From Paramacrobiotus metropolitanus (taxonomy: Eukaryota > Tardigrada > Eutardigrada > Parachela > Macrobiotidae): a DNA stretch of 64,000 nucleotides. Where the stretch lies: contig NW_026570476.1 of the NCBI RefSeq assembly GCF_019649055.1, positions 26,425 to 90,424 on the forward strand, written 5' to 3'. The translations under genes and the position numbers were made by a program. Positions 23,945-34,845 of this stretch are shown piece by piece. Within the stretch, counting starts at the first letter, position 1. The number at the start of each line of letters is the position of its first letter. The notes under the pieces were generated by a model. It ran no database searches and had not been told where the DNA came from. It worked only from the letters and a program-made list of their open reading frames with translations.

Positions 23945-26594
23945 ACTTTATTCAAGAATTAATTTACTGTGGCATTTAGTGTGGCGTCTTGGGAAAGTGT
24001 GAGCCTTGTTTAGTCATAGCGCCCGTAAGATAGTAACGAGTTCAACAGGTATGCCGGTAAACATAATGAAATTACTTTACTAAATGTGCTGGATGATATA
24101 TTTGTGTCAAAGAAGCTGCAAGCCCTCCAAAACAGCAAGTAGCTGTAACTGTAAGTACGAAACGATTCCCGTGAACATTTTCGTTTGCATAATTGTTGTC
24201 GGGATGTTTAGTCTTTATAATACACATCGAGCGCGGCAAAAGTCAGCTTGTTCAGCGTTGACACATCCAGCTGCCTCAAGTCGACGTCATTCCAGCGCTG
24301 CGGACTGCCGTCGGGACGAAAGCCATCAAACCTGAATAAAAAAAATTCGTATTTAAACGGAGCCAAAGGAACCAATGCTTACACCGTGAAGCGGCGTTAC
24401 TCACATCTGGAAGAAGCTGCGAATTCCCGCCCATTGCTCCGGATAGGCCGTCGTCTGCACCCAACGCGCATGCACCGCCTTGACCTTTTCCAACACCCGC
24501 GGCGTAACGACCGGGCAGTTATCGTTAGCAGCTGCCATGAAGCGCTGACACTGCACAGCGGCTGCTTCCGTGCAGCGGAAGCGCACAAACGGAATAACGA
24601 CATCCAGGCGTCCGTCGTTGTCGGCCCGCAGAAACTCACTTTCCCCTTCTGACCAGTGCAATCCGGCTAAATGGGATAGTACGATCAACATAGACTTGTG
24701 GCCGGTTCCATCGGAGGCGATGAAATTCCTGAGCACCAGGGTCTCACACATGCTCATCCAATCCGAGAGCCTTCGGCATTCAGTTTCTCCACTCATCTCG
24801 TTCTGATTCAGGTACATGAAGGCGCCCGACACCGCCTCGGCGGCCTCGGAACCATTCTTAACGATCAAAAACGGCAGGCGAATGCCCTTACCCTTCAGCT
24901 TATGGCAAACTGTAGCCATTTTAGATAAGAAGCCAAACCCATGTTCATCGAGCTTTCTCTCATGAGGCGTTCTTTCGTCGATCAACACCAGCGCTCGCGT
25001 TGTCTGTGAAACGATTCGTTCCAATATCGTCCGGATTTTGTAGCAGGTGACATCATTCAAAACAGAATAAATCCAGTCAGGCCACTCTTCCGATGGGAAC
25101 ACGGAAGGGATGATAAAGATGACGTGACGATTCCGGACGTAATCGTGCGAAATCAATCTCCATAATGCACACACCCTCCAAATAAAAAAAAAAACAAGAT
25201 GAACACTAGGATACAGCCTGTTGGACTTTCGCACTACACACAACCGTATTTGCAAACATTTGGCTCGTCACGCACTGGACCGATTTCCTTCACACTTATT
25301 CTGCATTACTTGAGAAAGTACTACCTAATACTCTTTTATATGGATTAAATAATTCTACAGGAAACCCATTAAGCTAACAGCTTTTAATTAAGGAAATAGG
25401 ATATTCCGGCATTCGGCGAAACTAAAACTGAAGCGCAGTAGAACGGAAGTATTTTGATTGTTACTAGCATTTACAGCTAACTTACTGGCTCATCCGTATC
25501 TGAGAAATGAAATCCATGCCAAGGAAGATATTGCCAAGAACCGCAGCCAGCAGGCCAGAGATGGGAAATTCTTCCACTTCTACAAAATACAGTATCCAGT
25601 TAGTGGTGGTTCCAGCAACACCATAAAAAGATCGCATAAGACCTTCCAGATCTTTTTGTTTAGACAGCATTTTGGCGTAACATGGCTATCGTCATCGTCC
25701 TTACTCCCTAAATTGCACTTACCGTACTTGAAAGGGACATTCGTCACGTTCACAGCCGTAATCCTGCCAACTTGTGCTGATTGCTTTAGATAGCTTTCGC
25801 AAACTCCCCTAAGGGCAACTTCGTCCCAGAACATACTGCGTCCAGCTGCGTCGCCGCGCACTTCAGCACAAATGAAAGTGACCGTGTCAGTTCCCGCTCG
25901 CACGAACACACGACAACCGCCATCGAACTGGTAGTAATTATTCGCCAAATGGTTTGAACACCCAACGTACAAATGAGGATAACTCGCTCTCTCAATTCTT
26001 CTCAGCCGGCAGCTGGCATTGCACAGATCGCTGGGAGCAAGAACAATATGGCAAGCGCTAACCAGAAGGTTAATCATAAAATTCACTTCCCGCAACAAAT
26101 GCGCCTTGTCGAAACCGACGACATGCTTTTGATATAAAACTCCGCCGACCTTATTGAAAAAACTTCCCTCACAGTTTGGTGCCGGCAGCTGTGCGGTTAA
26201 CTGGTACATAGGCACGATGCGCCGTTCAAGCGAACTGGTTTGGTTCGGCTGATCCAGGCTGACAGCGCAGAACATGCACCACAGATCTTCAACAAAAGTG
26301 GCAGGCCGGAAAACGAGGCCCGCCGGGTTCGTCCTGCAGCGCCACATGCACGGAGAGCCCAGGAAGCGATGTACGATTGCCCGAGATCCAGTGATGTGGC
26401 CACAGATGAGCAGAATTAATCCATTCCGCGTTGATTGTGCTGGCATCGAAGTCAACAAAGAACCGGTCACCGTCGATATCCTGAACGTATCCCAGCCACC
26501 ATTGACCGTTGTCGCGCTGCACCAGCACCGTGTTGCCGTAGTTCAGTTGACGCATGTAGCCGGCAGGAAGGTGGACCGGTGGATGGTGGATCTT

Positions 26595-26725
26595 AAATGA
26601 AGGTCATCCACCTTTCTGTAAAGGTCATCCACCTTTCTCATCCCCCTTTCTGCAAAGGTCATCCACCTTTCTCATCCACCTTTTTGTAAAGGTCATCCGC
26701 CTTTCCGCGGAAGGTAACCCATCTT
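26595..26725. repeat. 21-bp satellite array, left end of the element
   Basis: Five to six imperfect copies of a unit containing GGTCATCCACCTTTCTG, some lacking part of the unit. It is the mirror of the array at 28870-29035. Confidence 0.8.
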
Positions 26726-27034
26726 TTCGTCGATGCATGTTAAGTTTCTGCTTTCTGATAATTTGAATAAAGCTTATTTATCACAATTGATTTTCCCGTC
26801 ATTTCGACCCCTTCTGGTAACTACTTGTAACTCTCGTACCAATATGATTAAATTTTTTTATCGATCGCATGCACCATTTCTGCCAAGCGGGTTAGGGTAT
26901 CCGCGGATGAAAGATCCAACGTCGGCGTCATAGTGTGCATTTGGAGTAATTCAACCATAAGAATGCCAATTCGTGCCATAATATGCTGGGAGCGGCCACA
27001 GCCATACTGTTGGGTCTGTCTTGTATTATAATTA

Positions 27035-27835
27035 TAGGGGAAGGCTCCGCACACGACGTTTCACCACCAAAGTCTGCGCACTCCACGAAACACCACCGCC
27101 AGGCTCCGCACACCACTTTTTATTACTTGTTAATTTTTTTACAAAAACCACCTAAATCTCCTAACACCACGAAGAGCATAGTGCACACCACCAGAGTCTC
27201 TGCACACCACTGTTTTGAAAAAAAATTAAGTAATTGTTATTACGGGCGGAAAAAAGACAGCTCTTTCGTCTCGCGGTCTGGCTCCTCTTCTTTGATACCA
27301 CTCGTCAGCCTCCGCTTTCGTTATAAAGTTAGCGATTTTTTCGGTTTTACTCGCTCGGGCGCCCTGTCAGGACGGTGTTTGAGATTTTGCACACGGTAGC
27401 TTTGAATGATATTATTACCCAGTGTAATACCCACTCCCTCAAGGTTTTTCCAGAAAGGTACTCTCATGTGGGTCAATTACATTGAGCAGCTCGTGCGCAA
27501 ACGCTAAAGCGTTAAAGGGCACAGTCGATTCCGTTTCCTAGGTTTTGGACAGCCTTGTAACTAATCATAATCTGCTTTTCCGGCAGTGATGTCCCGTAAA
27601 GCAGCCATATTCATTTCATATACGACCGACCACTGCATATCTTCGAAATCACGAGTATAATGTTTGTGGTGTCCCGAGACTGCCAACGTTTTTAATATAT
27701 AATTATATAATATAGTGGTGGCGTAAAAATGGTGTCCCAAGACAAAACGTGGTGCGAATAGTGGTGAACGCAGACTTTGGTGGTAAAACGTGGTGTGCGC
27801 AGCTTTCTCCTTATAAATATGCTCTAAATTATTGC
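27035..27835. repeat. Nested inverted repeat pair
   Basis: A ~60-nt segment at 27045-27105 (containing CCACCAAAGTCTGCGCACTC) recurs inverted at 27755-27812 (containing GCAGACTTTGGTGG). The pair encloses ~650 bp with no recognised gene and looks like a smaller element inserted in the larger one. Confidence 0.6.
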
Positions 27836-28084
27836 TGTTGCACCGATCAAGAACATGCATCTAATGGGGCACTGGCAGACCGAGCGCAGCTTTTCGAGTT
27901 GAAGCCGAAAATACGCCAACGTCTTCGTTTTGATTGACGTGTTCGCGCTACTTTTGCAATTGTCAGCACCAGTTTTACAAACTTTTTGCGCACTAGTACT
28001 AGTATCACGAACAGTGCAGTTCTGGAGCACGAACAGCAAGGCAGACTCATGTGCGGACGTTGTAGAACTTAAACCGAGTGTTGT

Positions 28085-29040
28085 TATGGAAATCCACCTT
28101 TCTTCAAAGTTCATCCACCTTTCTCAAAAGGTCATCCACCTTTCTGCAAAGGTCATCCACCTTTCTGTAAAGGTCATCCACCTTTCGGCAAAGGTCATCC
28201 ACCTTTCGGCAAAGGTCATCCACTTTCTGCCGAAGGTAAACCACCTTTCTGTCTTAGGTTATTTATGTTCGATCGGACTGTATGCAGTTTAGCTTCGACC
28301 ATCAAACGGTAAATGCGCGGAAATGCTTGTGTTGCAGTCGTTTAACGCTGTTGCAAGTCGTTCATTTACTGATGAAGCAAGATGCTGATTTTCTTTGGAA
28401 ATCGCTAAAATGGCGCCAATATTTTTTTATACAAAACTTTAGAATAAGTGTTGAATATGGTTTATGTAACAAGATATAATGATAATCACGTACGTTACAG
28501 AGGAAACTGAAGGAAGATGAGGCACAAAGAAAAAGAATTTGGCAATCATCAGTCAGTTTGAACATCAAAATTAGCTCGTAGAATCTCATCAGTTTTCCGG
28601 TCTGCAGAGGTCGCATGTAGCTTTTCACCGCATAGCTTTCTTGCTGGACTTCCCATAACATCCCAGCAGTTGATTTTTGCAAAATTAACAGACATCTTAC
28701 GAAATACTTGGCCGTTATTAATGAGTATCAGTACGGTCTTTCATCAGTAAATAAACGGCGTACAATAGCGTTGCACGATTGCAACACAAGTATTTCCGCG
28801 CAAATACGGTTTGATGGTCGAAGCTAAACTAGATGCAATTGGATCGAACATAAATAACCTTAGATAGAAAGATTGATGACCTTTACGGAAAGGTGGATCA
28901 CCTTCGGAAGAAAGGTGGATGACCTTTTCAGAAAGGTGGATGACCTTTACAGAAAGGTGGATGACCTTTGCAGAAAGGTGGATGAGAAAGGTGGATGACC
29001 TTTACAGAAAGGTGGATGACCTTCATTGAAGATCCACCAT
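28085..29040. repeat. Inner foldback unit with ~250-bp arms
   Basis: The left arm (28085-28345) has seven to eight copies of the GGTCATCCACCTTTCTG unit followed by GGTTATTTATGTTCGATC, TTTAGCTTCGACCATCAAAC and GCGCGGAAAT. The same order appears inverted at 28740-29040. The ~400-bp centre has no recognised gene. This could be an element of its own inside the larger one. Confidence 0.75.
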
Positions 29041-29117
29041 CCACCCGTCCACCTGCCTGCCGGCTACAGACGCACAGCCAAGCGCAACTCTCGAAAGTAG
29101 CGTAATGTTGCGGGCAT

Positions 29118-30687
29118 ATTGATTAGCGTGGAGTGGAAAATAATAATTTAATAGTAGTAATTTACTGGTAAACGTCTGTAGATTTCGTATAACACCGTAT
29201 CTTTCTTTCGAACTGCCAGCAATAACTGCTGTTTGTCTAAAAATGGATAAAAGGCAACGATCCCAACCACATATAGAAAATGGACATAAATTCTCAAAAT
29301 AGTTAACTGCGATTAACATGCACTCCTGGAAACTGATTCATCATTTGGCAGTGTCAGGGCGGGCTTTTGATTCAGCCCTTCTGTCATTGGTTGGTTTTGG
29401 GTTTTTTCCTGTCTGGGCATTTGCATGCTTTTTCACGGCCTGCAGCACAGCTGTGCTGGCTGCAGGATCCGTTTTCTTGGCAGTTACATGTACTCAGTCA
29501 CAGTGCAACACGACTCGTCGAATGAAAATATTGTTTACCAATACAAACCGGGCATGAAAGAAGTTTGCGGGATTGTAAACCAGCCAATCTCCGGCATGTC
29601 TGCCCAGAAAGATTATGTAATATGTCACCCACTGGGATGAACAGAAAGGGCTTCCTGTTCATTCCCTGGGTTTGGAGAAAATGGAGATGGTGCACATTAT
29701 GTGATTGCCTAAGGAAGGCGCGGTGTGTGTTCAGATTTCGGCATTAAAAGCCTACACCCGTGGTTTGCTTTGTTCCGCCGTCGATGGTCGGTGCGCGCCG
29801 GCGCCACCTGACAAGCGTGCAAGCGTGTACTCGAAGAGCTCAACAATTCACTGGGGCAGATTTCCAAATTTAAGGGTAACGGCGCGATAGGAAGAGCGAA
29901 GACAGCAGCCCGCTTGCCAGCGAACGCCCCAGGTTAATTTACCAGTAACCGACGTAGACAAAAGAGGCGACCAGCAGGCCACGAGACAATGGTGGCATTG
30001 TGCTACTGGCCCAAGGTGAGCCAAACTCCAAAGCTTTTGGAACGTACAGAAAGTCTGTACAAACCCTGTTACAAAGACTGAATCACACGAGCACGAGCAC
30101 TGGATTTCATTAAGCGTTTTAATTAAATCTTACGCTTTTTAGCCTGCTAATCAGGAATGATGGTGAACTGGTACTGCTGTAAAGTGCAGTTAATCCGATT
30201 CAGTGATTGGATGGCAAATTATCGTGACTTTGTTTATAACTTCTCCTTATGAACCTGTTGTATTTGAAACGTTGCTGTGCGCTACAGCGTCGCCAGATGT
30301 GAAACCAGACTGTTGATGATTTTGTGGCAGCGCGACATCCATGGCTTTATGCAGATCATCTTGTGTGTGTGCTTCTTAAATTGCGTTTGCTTTGGTTGAT
30401 CGTATTACCGAACCTGATTAACGAATAAACTTTGTGAGCATAAGGTTTTCGGTATTTGAACTACGCCTGAGGTTGATTAACTTTGGTTTCGTACGTTTCA
30501 GTCTGCACATTAAAAGCTTTTCAAAATACGAGTACTGGAAGAAGGTTTGTATTCTTGTAAGAGTAAAAAATGGGGGGATGTGATGTTAAACGATGCTGTG
30601 AGAGTGTCTTTATTGCTATAGTTTAATCGGCACTGCGAGGAAATATTGGCTTTGCATAAGCATCTTACTATTGTTAGAGTTAACCGG
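29118..30687. other. Intergenic, nothing recognised
   Basis: About 1.6 kb between F-box copies 8 and 9. Short open frames (for example 29318-29557, hydrophobic) have no recognisable domain or splice support. No repeat or RNA gene was seen. Confidence 0.4.
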
Positions 30688-33429
30688 CTATTTGCGCACG
30701 CGTGTGCTCGTCTGTAAGTATACATCCAGCACGGCGAAGGTGATCTTGCTCAGCCCTCTCAAATTCAGGTGTCGCAAATCAACATCATCCCAGCGCTGCG
30801 GACCACCGACTGTGCGGACGCCGTTAAGCCTGATAAGCACAAAGCACATGCATTTGAACTTCACACCACACCAACACCGGTACTACGTTGAGTCATACTC
30901 ACTCCCGCAAGAAGCTGCGAATCCACGCCCATTCTCCGGGATAGGCCAACGTCCGTACCCACCGCGAATGCACCGCGGCGACCTTCTCCAGCACTCGCTG
31001 TGTAACAGCTGGGCAACCGTCGTTGACCGCAGATATAAAGCGTTGACATAGTTCCTCGGCTGCCTCTGTGAAGCGGAACTCCACGAACGTAATAACCACA
31101 TCCAGGCCAACTTCATCGACATCTGGCGATCGCATGAACAACTTACATTCGTCATCCGGCCGTGTCCATCGGCCTTCCTGGCACGACATGAGCAAGCAGT
31201 TTTTGCTACGACCCCCAACGGCTGCGGTATAGTTAATCAGTACAAACTGTTCGCACAGGGGCATCCAGTCCGGAAGCTTGTGGCACACAAACTGTCCACT
31301 CCGCTTACTCGGCGCCAGGTTCAAGAGGGAACCGGTCAACATCGAGGCGCTCTCGTAGCAATTCTTGGCGATGATCAGCGGCAAACGAATGCCCATCTGT
31401 TTCAGTACATCGTAAATCGCCGCCCATTTCCTCTCTAAACACATCCCTTCTGGGTCACATCTCCTTCTGTCGTCCGATGATTTTTCTTCAAAAACTACCG
31501 CCAGCGCTCGTGTTGCATGGGAAACGCTTCGTTTCAGCATTACTGCAAGTTTATAACTGGTGACTGCGTCCAAATTAGAACATATCGAGCCATCCCAGTC
31601 CTCCGCTGCGAACCAGGAAGGCACGACAAAAGTGATGGTATTGTGACGCTGCGGCATGTAGTTGCACTTAATCAGTCTCCATAATGCGCAAACCCTGCGA
31701 ATGTTCATATTTCGTCCCTTGAAAGCCCTTGACCACACAATTCTACTGAACATCTGAGCAAGTACAACTGTCCACAAAACATAGAAAGTCTATTGACAAA
31801 CCAAAACTTGGGTCCGTTTTGACATTTCGATGATGTCTACGCTTGATTTTGAGCAAGAACATATCTCCATATTTGCTGCCGTAGTCTGCAGCGCTGACTT
31901 ACTGGCTAATGCGTAACTGCGTAATGATATCCATTGCGAAGAAGATGCTGGCAAGGATCACAATCGGGAGGCCGAAGATGGCCCTTACTTCCTTTTCTGC
32001 AAAATAGCCAGTTAGCCCTGACAACACTTGCAAGTCGAGCCGGGAACATCTATATTTTTATAATAATTATATCTGTATTTTAGAAATAACGGTGACCCGC
32101 CATTTCGTCGACGAAAATTCGTCGACCGTCACTTCGTCGAACAGACACAATGTCGACCCGTCACGACGTCGAACTAACGTTTTACTAAATCATCTCTTAG
32201 GTTTTTAGGTTTTCTTAGGTTTATTCTTAGGTTTTTAGGTTTGATAGTTTTCTTAGGTTTCTTAGGTTTTCTGGTCGTCGCCCTCGACGGTCGACGAAGT
32301 GCGTTCGGGAAAGTGTCGTTCGACGTAGTGTTAGTCGACGAAATGTTGGTGAGCCAAGATAACATTATATAAGCCAGGACAAAGAACTCATCTAGAACGA
32401 GCTGGGCGCTGTTGCACGGCAGCAGGGATTCTGACCCTACAGTTCGTCAGGGGCAATGACAAAACATTGAAATACATATGCAGGCCGCCGTCTATGTCGG
32501 TTTCCCGGCAAAAATGCGTCGTTACTCCTGCCTTGTTGACCAGGGACCGTTGCCAGGTTGCTGACAACGATACTGCCGGGATGTGCGGATTCCCTTGAGA
32601 GTTGCTCGGCGAGGTAACTTTGGCAAGCTACCCTCAAAGACACTTCATCCCAAAACAGACTCCGCCCTGCGGCGTCACCGTGCACTTCGGCGCAGATGAA
32701 TGTGACCCCGTCGATTCCCGCTCGCACAAACACACGACAGCCGACGTCGAACTCACAGCCATGAAGCCCCGTATGATACTGTCCATTACAACGGAAATAA
32801 AATTTGGATGTTGTAGCATTCTTAAATAGAGGACAGCTGGTACTGCACCGGTCTCCGGGCCCGAACAGTATCTTGCAACTGCGAATCAGAAACTTGTGCA
32901 TAAAATTCACGTCACGCAGCATATACGCCTTGTCGAAAGTGATGACATGCTTTTTGTACAATATTCCGTGAAATTTCTCTAGATACCCTTCCTCACCGCT
33001 TGGTGACGGCAGTACTGCGGCGAGGTGCAACGCGGGCACGAGGCGGTGTTCAAGCGGAGTAATATGGTTTGGCTCATGCAAGCTAACAACGCAAAACATG
33101 CAGTATCGTTCCTTAATGAACGCAGCGGGCCGGAAAACGAACGGTCCGCCGGCTGTATCCTGCAGCGCTACGTGCATGGAAGTGCCAGGCAAAATGGATC
33201 CCAGAGAAAATATATCAAGGAGACGATGCGGCCAGAGATGGTTGAAATGAATCCATTCTGCGTCGACGGTGCTGGCATCGAAGTCAACGAAGAAGTAAGC
33301 ACCGTCAATATCCTGAACGTATCCCAACCACCATTGGCCCGTGTCGCGCTGCACCAGCACCGTGTTCCCGTAATTCACCTCCCGCGCACCGGAACGCAGC
33401 TCGCGAAAGTAGCGCCATGTCGGACACAT
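30688..33429 (-). CDS. F-box protein with Tudor-like N-terminal block (apparently intact)
   Basis: Exons: 33429-32526, 31996-31903, 31694-30903 and 30829-30688 (stop TAG). They join in phases 1, 2, 2 to 643 codons without a break. Residues ~22-70 hold the Tudor/Agenet-like block (NTVLVQRDTGQWWLGYVQ...HLWPHR). A Cys-rich middle and GCRVFVRAGIDGVTFICAEV follow near 240-260. The F-box spans ~305-340 (LPIVILASIFFAMDIITQ, then VCALW across intron 2). The C-terminal ~300 residues are family-specific, with repeated W-x-R-x-L and QRWDDVDLR motifs. Expected role: substrate receptor of an SCF ubiquitin ligase, binding Skp1 by the F-box; the substrate is unknown. The exon 1 donor is GTAACG, or six bases upstream a GC donor (CAAG/GCAGGA); both keep the frame. 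A small inverted-repeat element sits in intron 1. Confidence 0.85.
32101..32345. mobile_element. MITE-like element with CATTTCGTCGAC ends
   Basis: A 245-bp segment begins CATTTCGTCGAC and ends with the complement GTCGACGAAATG; several further TTCGTCGA/TCGACGAA motifs extend the inverted repeats. The centre is T-rich with TTAGGTTT steps. It lies in intron 1 of the intact F-box gene. No clear target duplication was found, so the family is undetermined. Confidence 0.7.
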
Positions 33430-34362
33430 GTTTCTCTGGCGGACTTAAGGAGATCCGAATGGAGCTGCAGATTTAGCGTACCTAACTGCGTCACCCAACG
33501 GAACGGCTGTTTCTACTGAACTTACGGTATTCTAAGAAAAATTAATAACGGCACTGAAATGCAGCTGACTTCTGCATGTAACCCCCCAGAATAGTCAAAG
33601 ATTCGACACCTGTTGGCCCCCAAAACAGAATTCTGCAGTCGAATTATAAGGTTACCGGCAAAACAATCTATGCAAAGGGCAACAGTTTGTTAAAGCAGAG
33701 TGGCAATCAGGCTTATCACTGCATTATAGAGAACGAGCACATCCAATGGCAACCAGTCCGATTTGCACACGAATCCGCGACGGGAACAAGACGAACAATA
33801 AACTACCATACTTCGGAATGTGCGTAGAAATCCTATAATCAGTACAAACTAAATATTCCCTCAGCGCTTATTAAGCCTTAAGGTATGTCGGCGCTTTGTA
33901 TGATCATGGGCAGCAACTCTGTCTATACCTTTTATTCATTTAGTTCTCAGCCAGCGTTTTAATCATCACATAACATAAAACAAAGAAGACTTTCAAGCAT
34001 TAAGACGAAGAAGCATTAAGACTTTCAGAACGAGAGATAGCTGACAGCCACAGGCTGCCACGCTGTCTGCTTGGTCAAACTTGGTTGTATGGAACAGCCA
34101 CCCTAATCCGCTGCTCATGTAGATTAATACATGCATGATATGTTCGTGCAGCATGCGGCCAAAAGAACCAGACAGACAGACTTTTCGAGACATCTTACGA
34201 GCGCCAAGACGCCAAGACGTCACCGTTTGGTTTGCGGGCTCTTCAGTAGCCGAAACGGTGTTTCATAGCTCAAAAATGACGAAACTTATTCGAAGCATGG
34301 TCATTTGTGTTGGAAGGAATTACTGACGGCCGTTAGCGCTTGTCATACGCTTTCTCGTCGCC
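33430..34362. promoter_or_regulatory. Divergent spacer between F-box copies 9 and 10
   Basis: About 0.93 kb between head-to-head starts of the intact minus-strand gene and the plus-strand fragment. It should contain the promoter of the intact gene by position. No specific motif was confirmed and no other gene was seen. Confidence 0.4.
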
Positions 34363-34533
34363 ATGAACGCCACTCCACGCTACTTTCGTGAACTGCACTT
34401 GCCTAATGCACGGCAGATCAATTACGGAAACACGGTGTTGGTGCAGCGCGACGCCGGCCAATGGTGGCTGGGATACGCGCAGGATATTAGCGGCGATTAC
34501 TTTTACGTGGACTTCGATGCCATCACAATCAGT
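34363..34533 (+). pseudogene. F-box family gene, copy 10, exon 1 cut by retroelement
   Basis: Starts MNATPRYFRELHLPNARQ and continues NTVLVQRDAGQWWLGYAQ to FDAITIS, all open, then runs directly into the LTR (TGTTACG...) at 34534. The N-terminus marks it as plus-strand subfamily. The rest of the gene is not found beyond the retroelement, because the far side is the inverted gag copy and then the Maverick-like element. Confidence 0.85.
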
Positions 34534-34798
34534 TGTTACGCTTACACTATCCGTAAGGCGTAATGAATATCGGGTTTTAGCCACTTTAATAATACTCAGC
34601 TAAGAACTAACAAATAACAAGTAAACATGAGCTTATATAACGGCCTAAGCCGGAAATAACAGGACATCCAGGGAAACGACCTAATATCAGACAATCACTC
34701 ATTGTCAGTACATCTGGCTCACAAGGGCATGAGAAAGGCAAAAACATGGACTATGACCATAGGATAAACGCACACATGAGTAATCCGGTTATGTAACA
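34534..34798 (-). repeat. 3' LTR of the gypsy-type element
   Basis: 265 bp with TGTTAC...GTAACA ends. On the element's strand it starts TGTTACATAACC right after the polypurine tract and ends GTGTAAGCGTAACA. It contains a TTATATAAGC TATA-like sequence. The last 37 bp recur at 41927-41963 on the plus strand next to a primer-binding site, which confirms the LTR end. Confidence 0.88.
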
Positions 34799-34811
34799 TT
34801 GCCCCCTTCCC
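34799..34811 (-). other. Polypurine tract
   Basis: Complement of TTGCCCCCTTCCC, i.e. GGGAAGGGGGCAA on the element's strand, directly 5' of the 3' LTR. It is the usual primer site for plus-strand DNA synthesis in LTR elements. Confidence 0.85.
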
Positions 34812-34845
34812 AGACGTCGCAGGTCCCTCAAGACGTTAAGTACGG

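Larger units (their letters stand above)
26549..29074. mobile_element. Inverted-repeat transposon with 6-bp TSD and satellite-like ends
   Basis: The element spans 26555-29068 (2514 bp). It begins TGTAGCCGGCAGG and ends with the complement CCTGCCGGCTACA, flanked by GACGCA on both sides (26549-26554 and 29069-29074). The inverted repeats extend ~130 bp with few mismatches and consist mostly of a ~21-bp unit containing GGTCATCCACCTTTCTG. No transposase was recognised inside, so it is probably non-autonomous. The 6-bp duplication and TG...CA ends recall integrase-type elements, including Mavericks; this link is inference. Confidence 0.85.
24208..29117 (-). pseudogene. F-box family gene, copy 8, exon 1 split by a transposon
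   Basis: Exon 1 begins at ATG 29117 (MPATLRYFREL) and is cut after 14-16 codons by a 2.5-kb element; it resumes at 26554 (QLNYGNTVLVQRDNG) and runs to 25723. Exon 2 is 25579-25486 (94 nt; SGLLAAVLGNIFLGMDFISQ), exon 3 is 25175-24405 (VCALWRLISHD... to IRSFFQM) and exon 4 is 24331-24208 (DGSPQRWNDVDLRQLD...ALDVYYKD). All introns are GT-AG with family phases. Exon 1 also has a frameshift near 26310. Exons 2-4 are otherwise clean, so the gene was probably lost recently. Removing the element and one TSD copy restores continuity of the N-terminal motif, which is the best evidence that the two parts are one exon. Confidence 0.85.

Noticed and set aside
25486-25579. Exon 2 of the F-box family first looked like a transmembrane segment (LLAAVLGNIFLGMDFI).
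   Set aside because: Across copies it fits LPxxIxxxIFxxLDxxxQLR followed by VCxLW, the F-box pattern; charged and polar residues recur at fixed places.
28085-28260. Regular 21-bp repeats could be mistaken for a CRISPR array.
   Set aside because: There are no distinct spacers, the repeats are contiguous satellites and mirror-imaged at the element ends, and the sequence is eukaryotic.
29318-29557. 79-codon hydrophobic plus-strand ORF.
   Set aside because: No conserved neighbour, splice site or motif; hydrophobicity alone is not evidence of a gene.
32195-32275. TTAGG-containing T-rich run as an interstitial telomere repeat.
   Set aside because: Spacing is irregular (TTTTAGGTTT variants) and it lies inside a MITE-like element.
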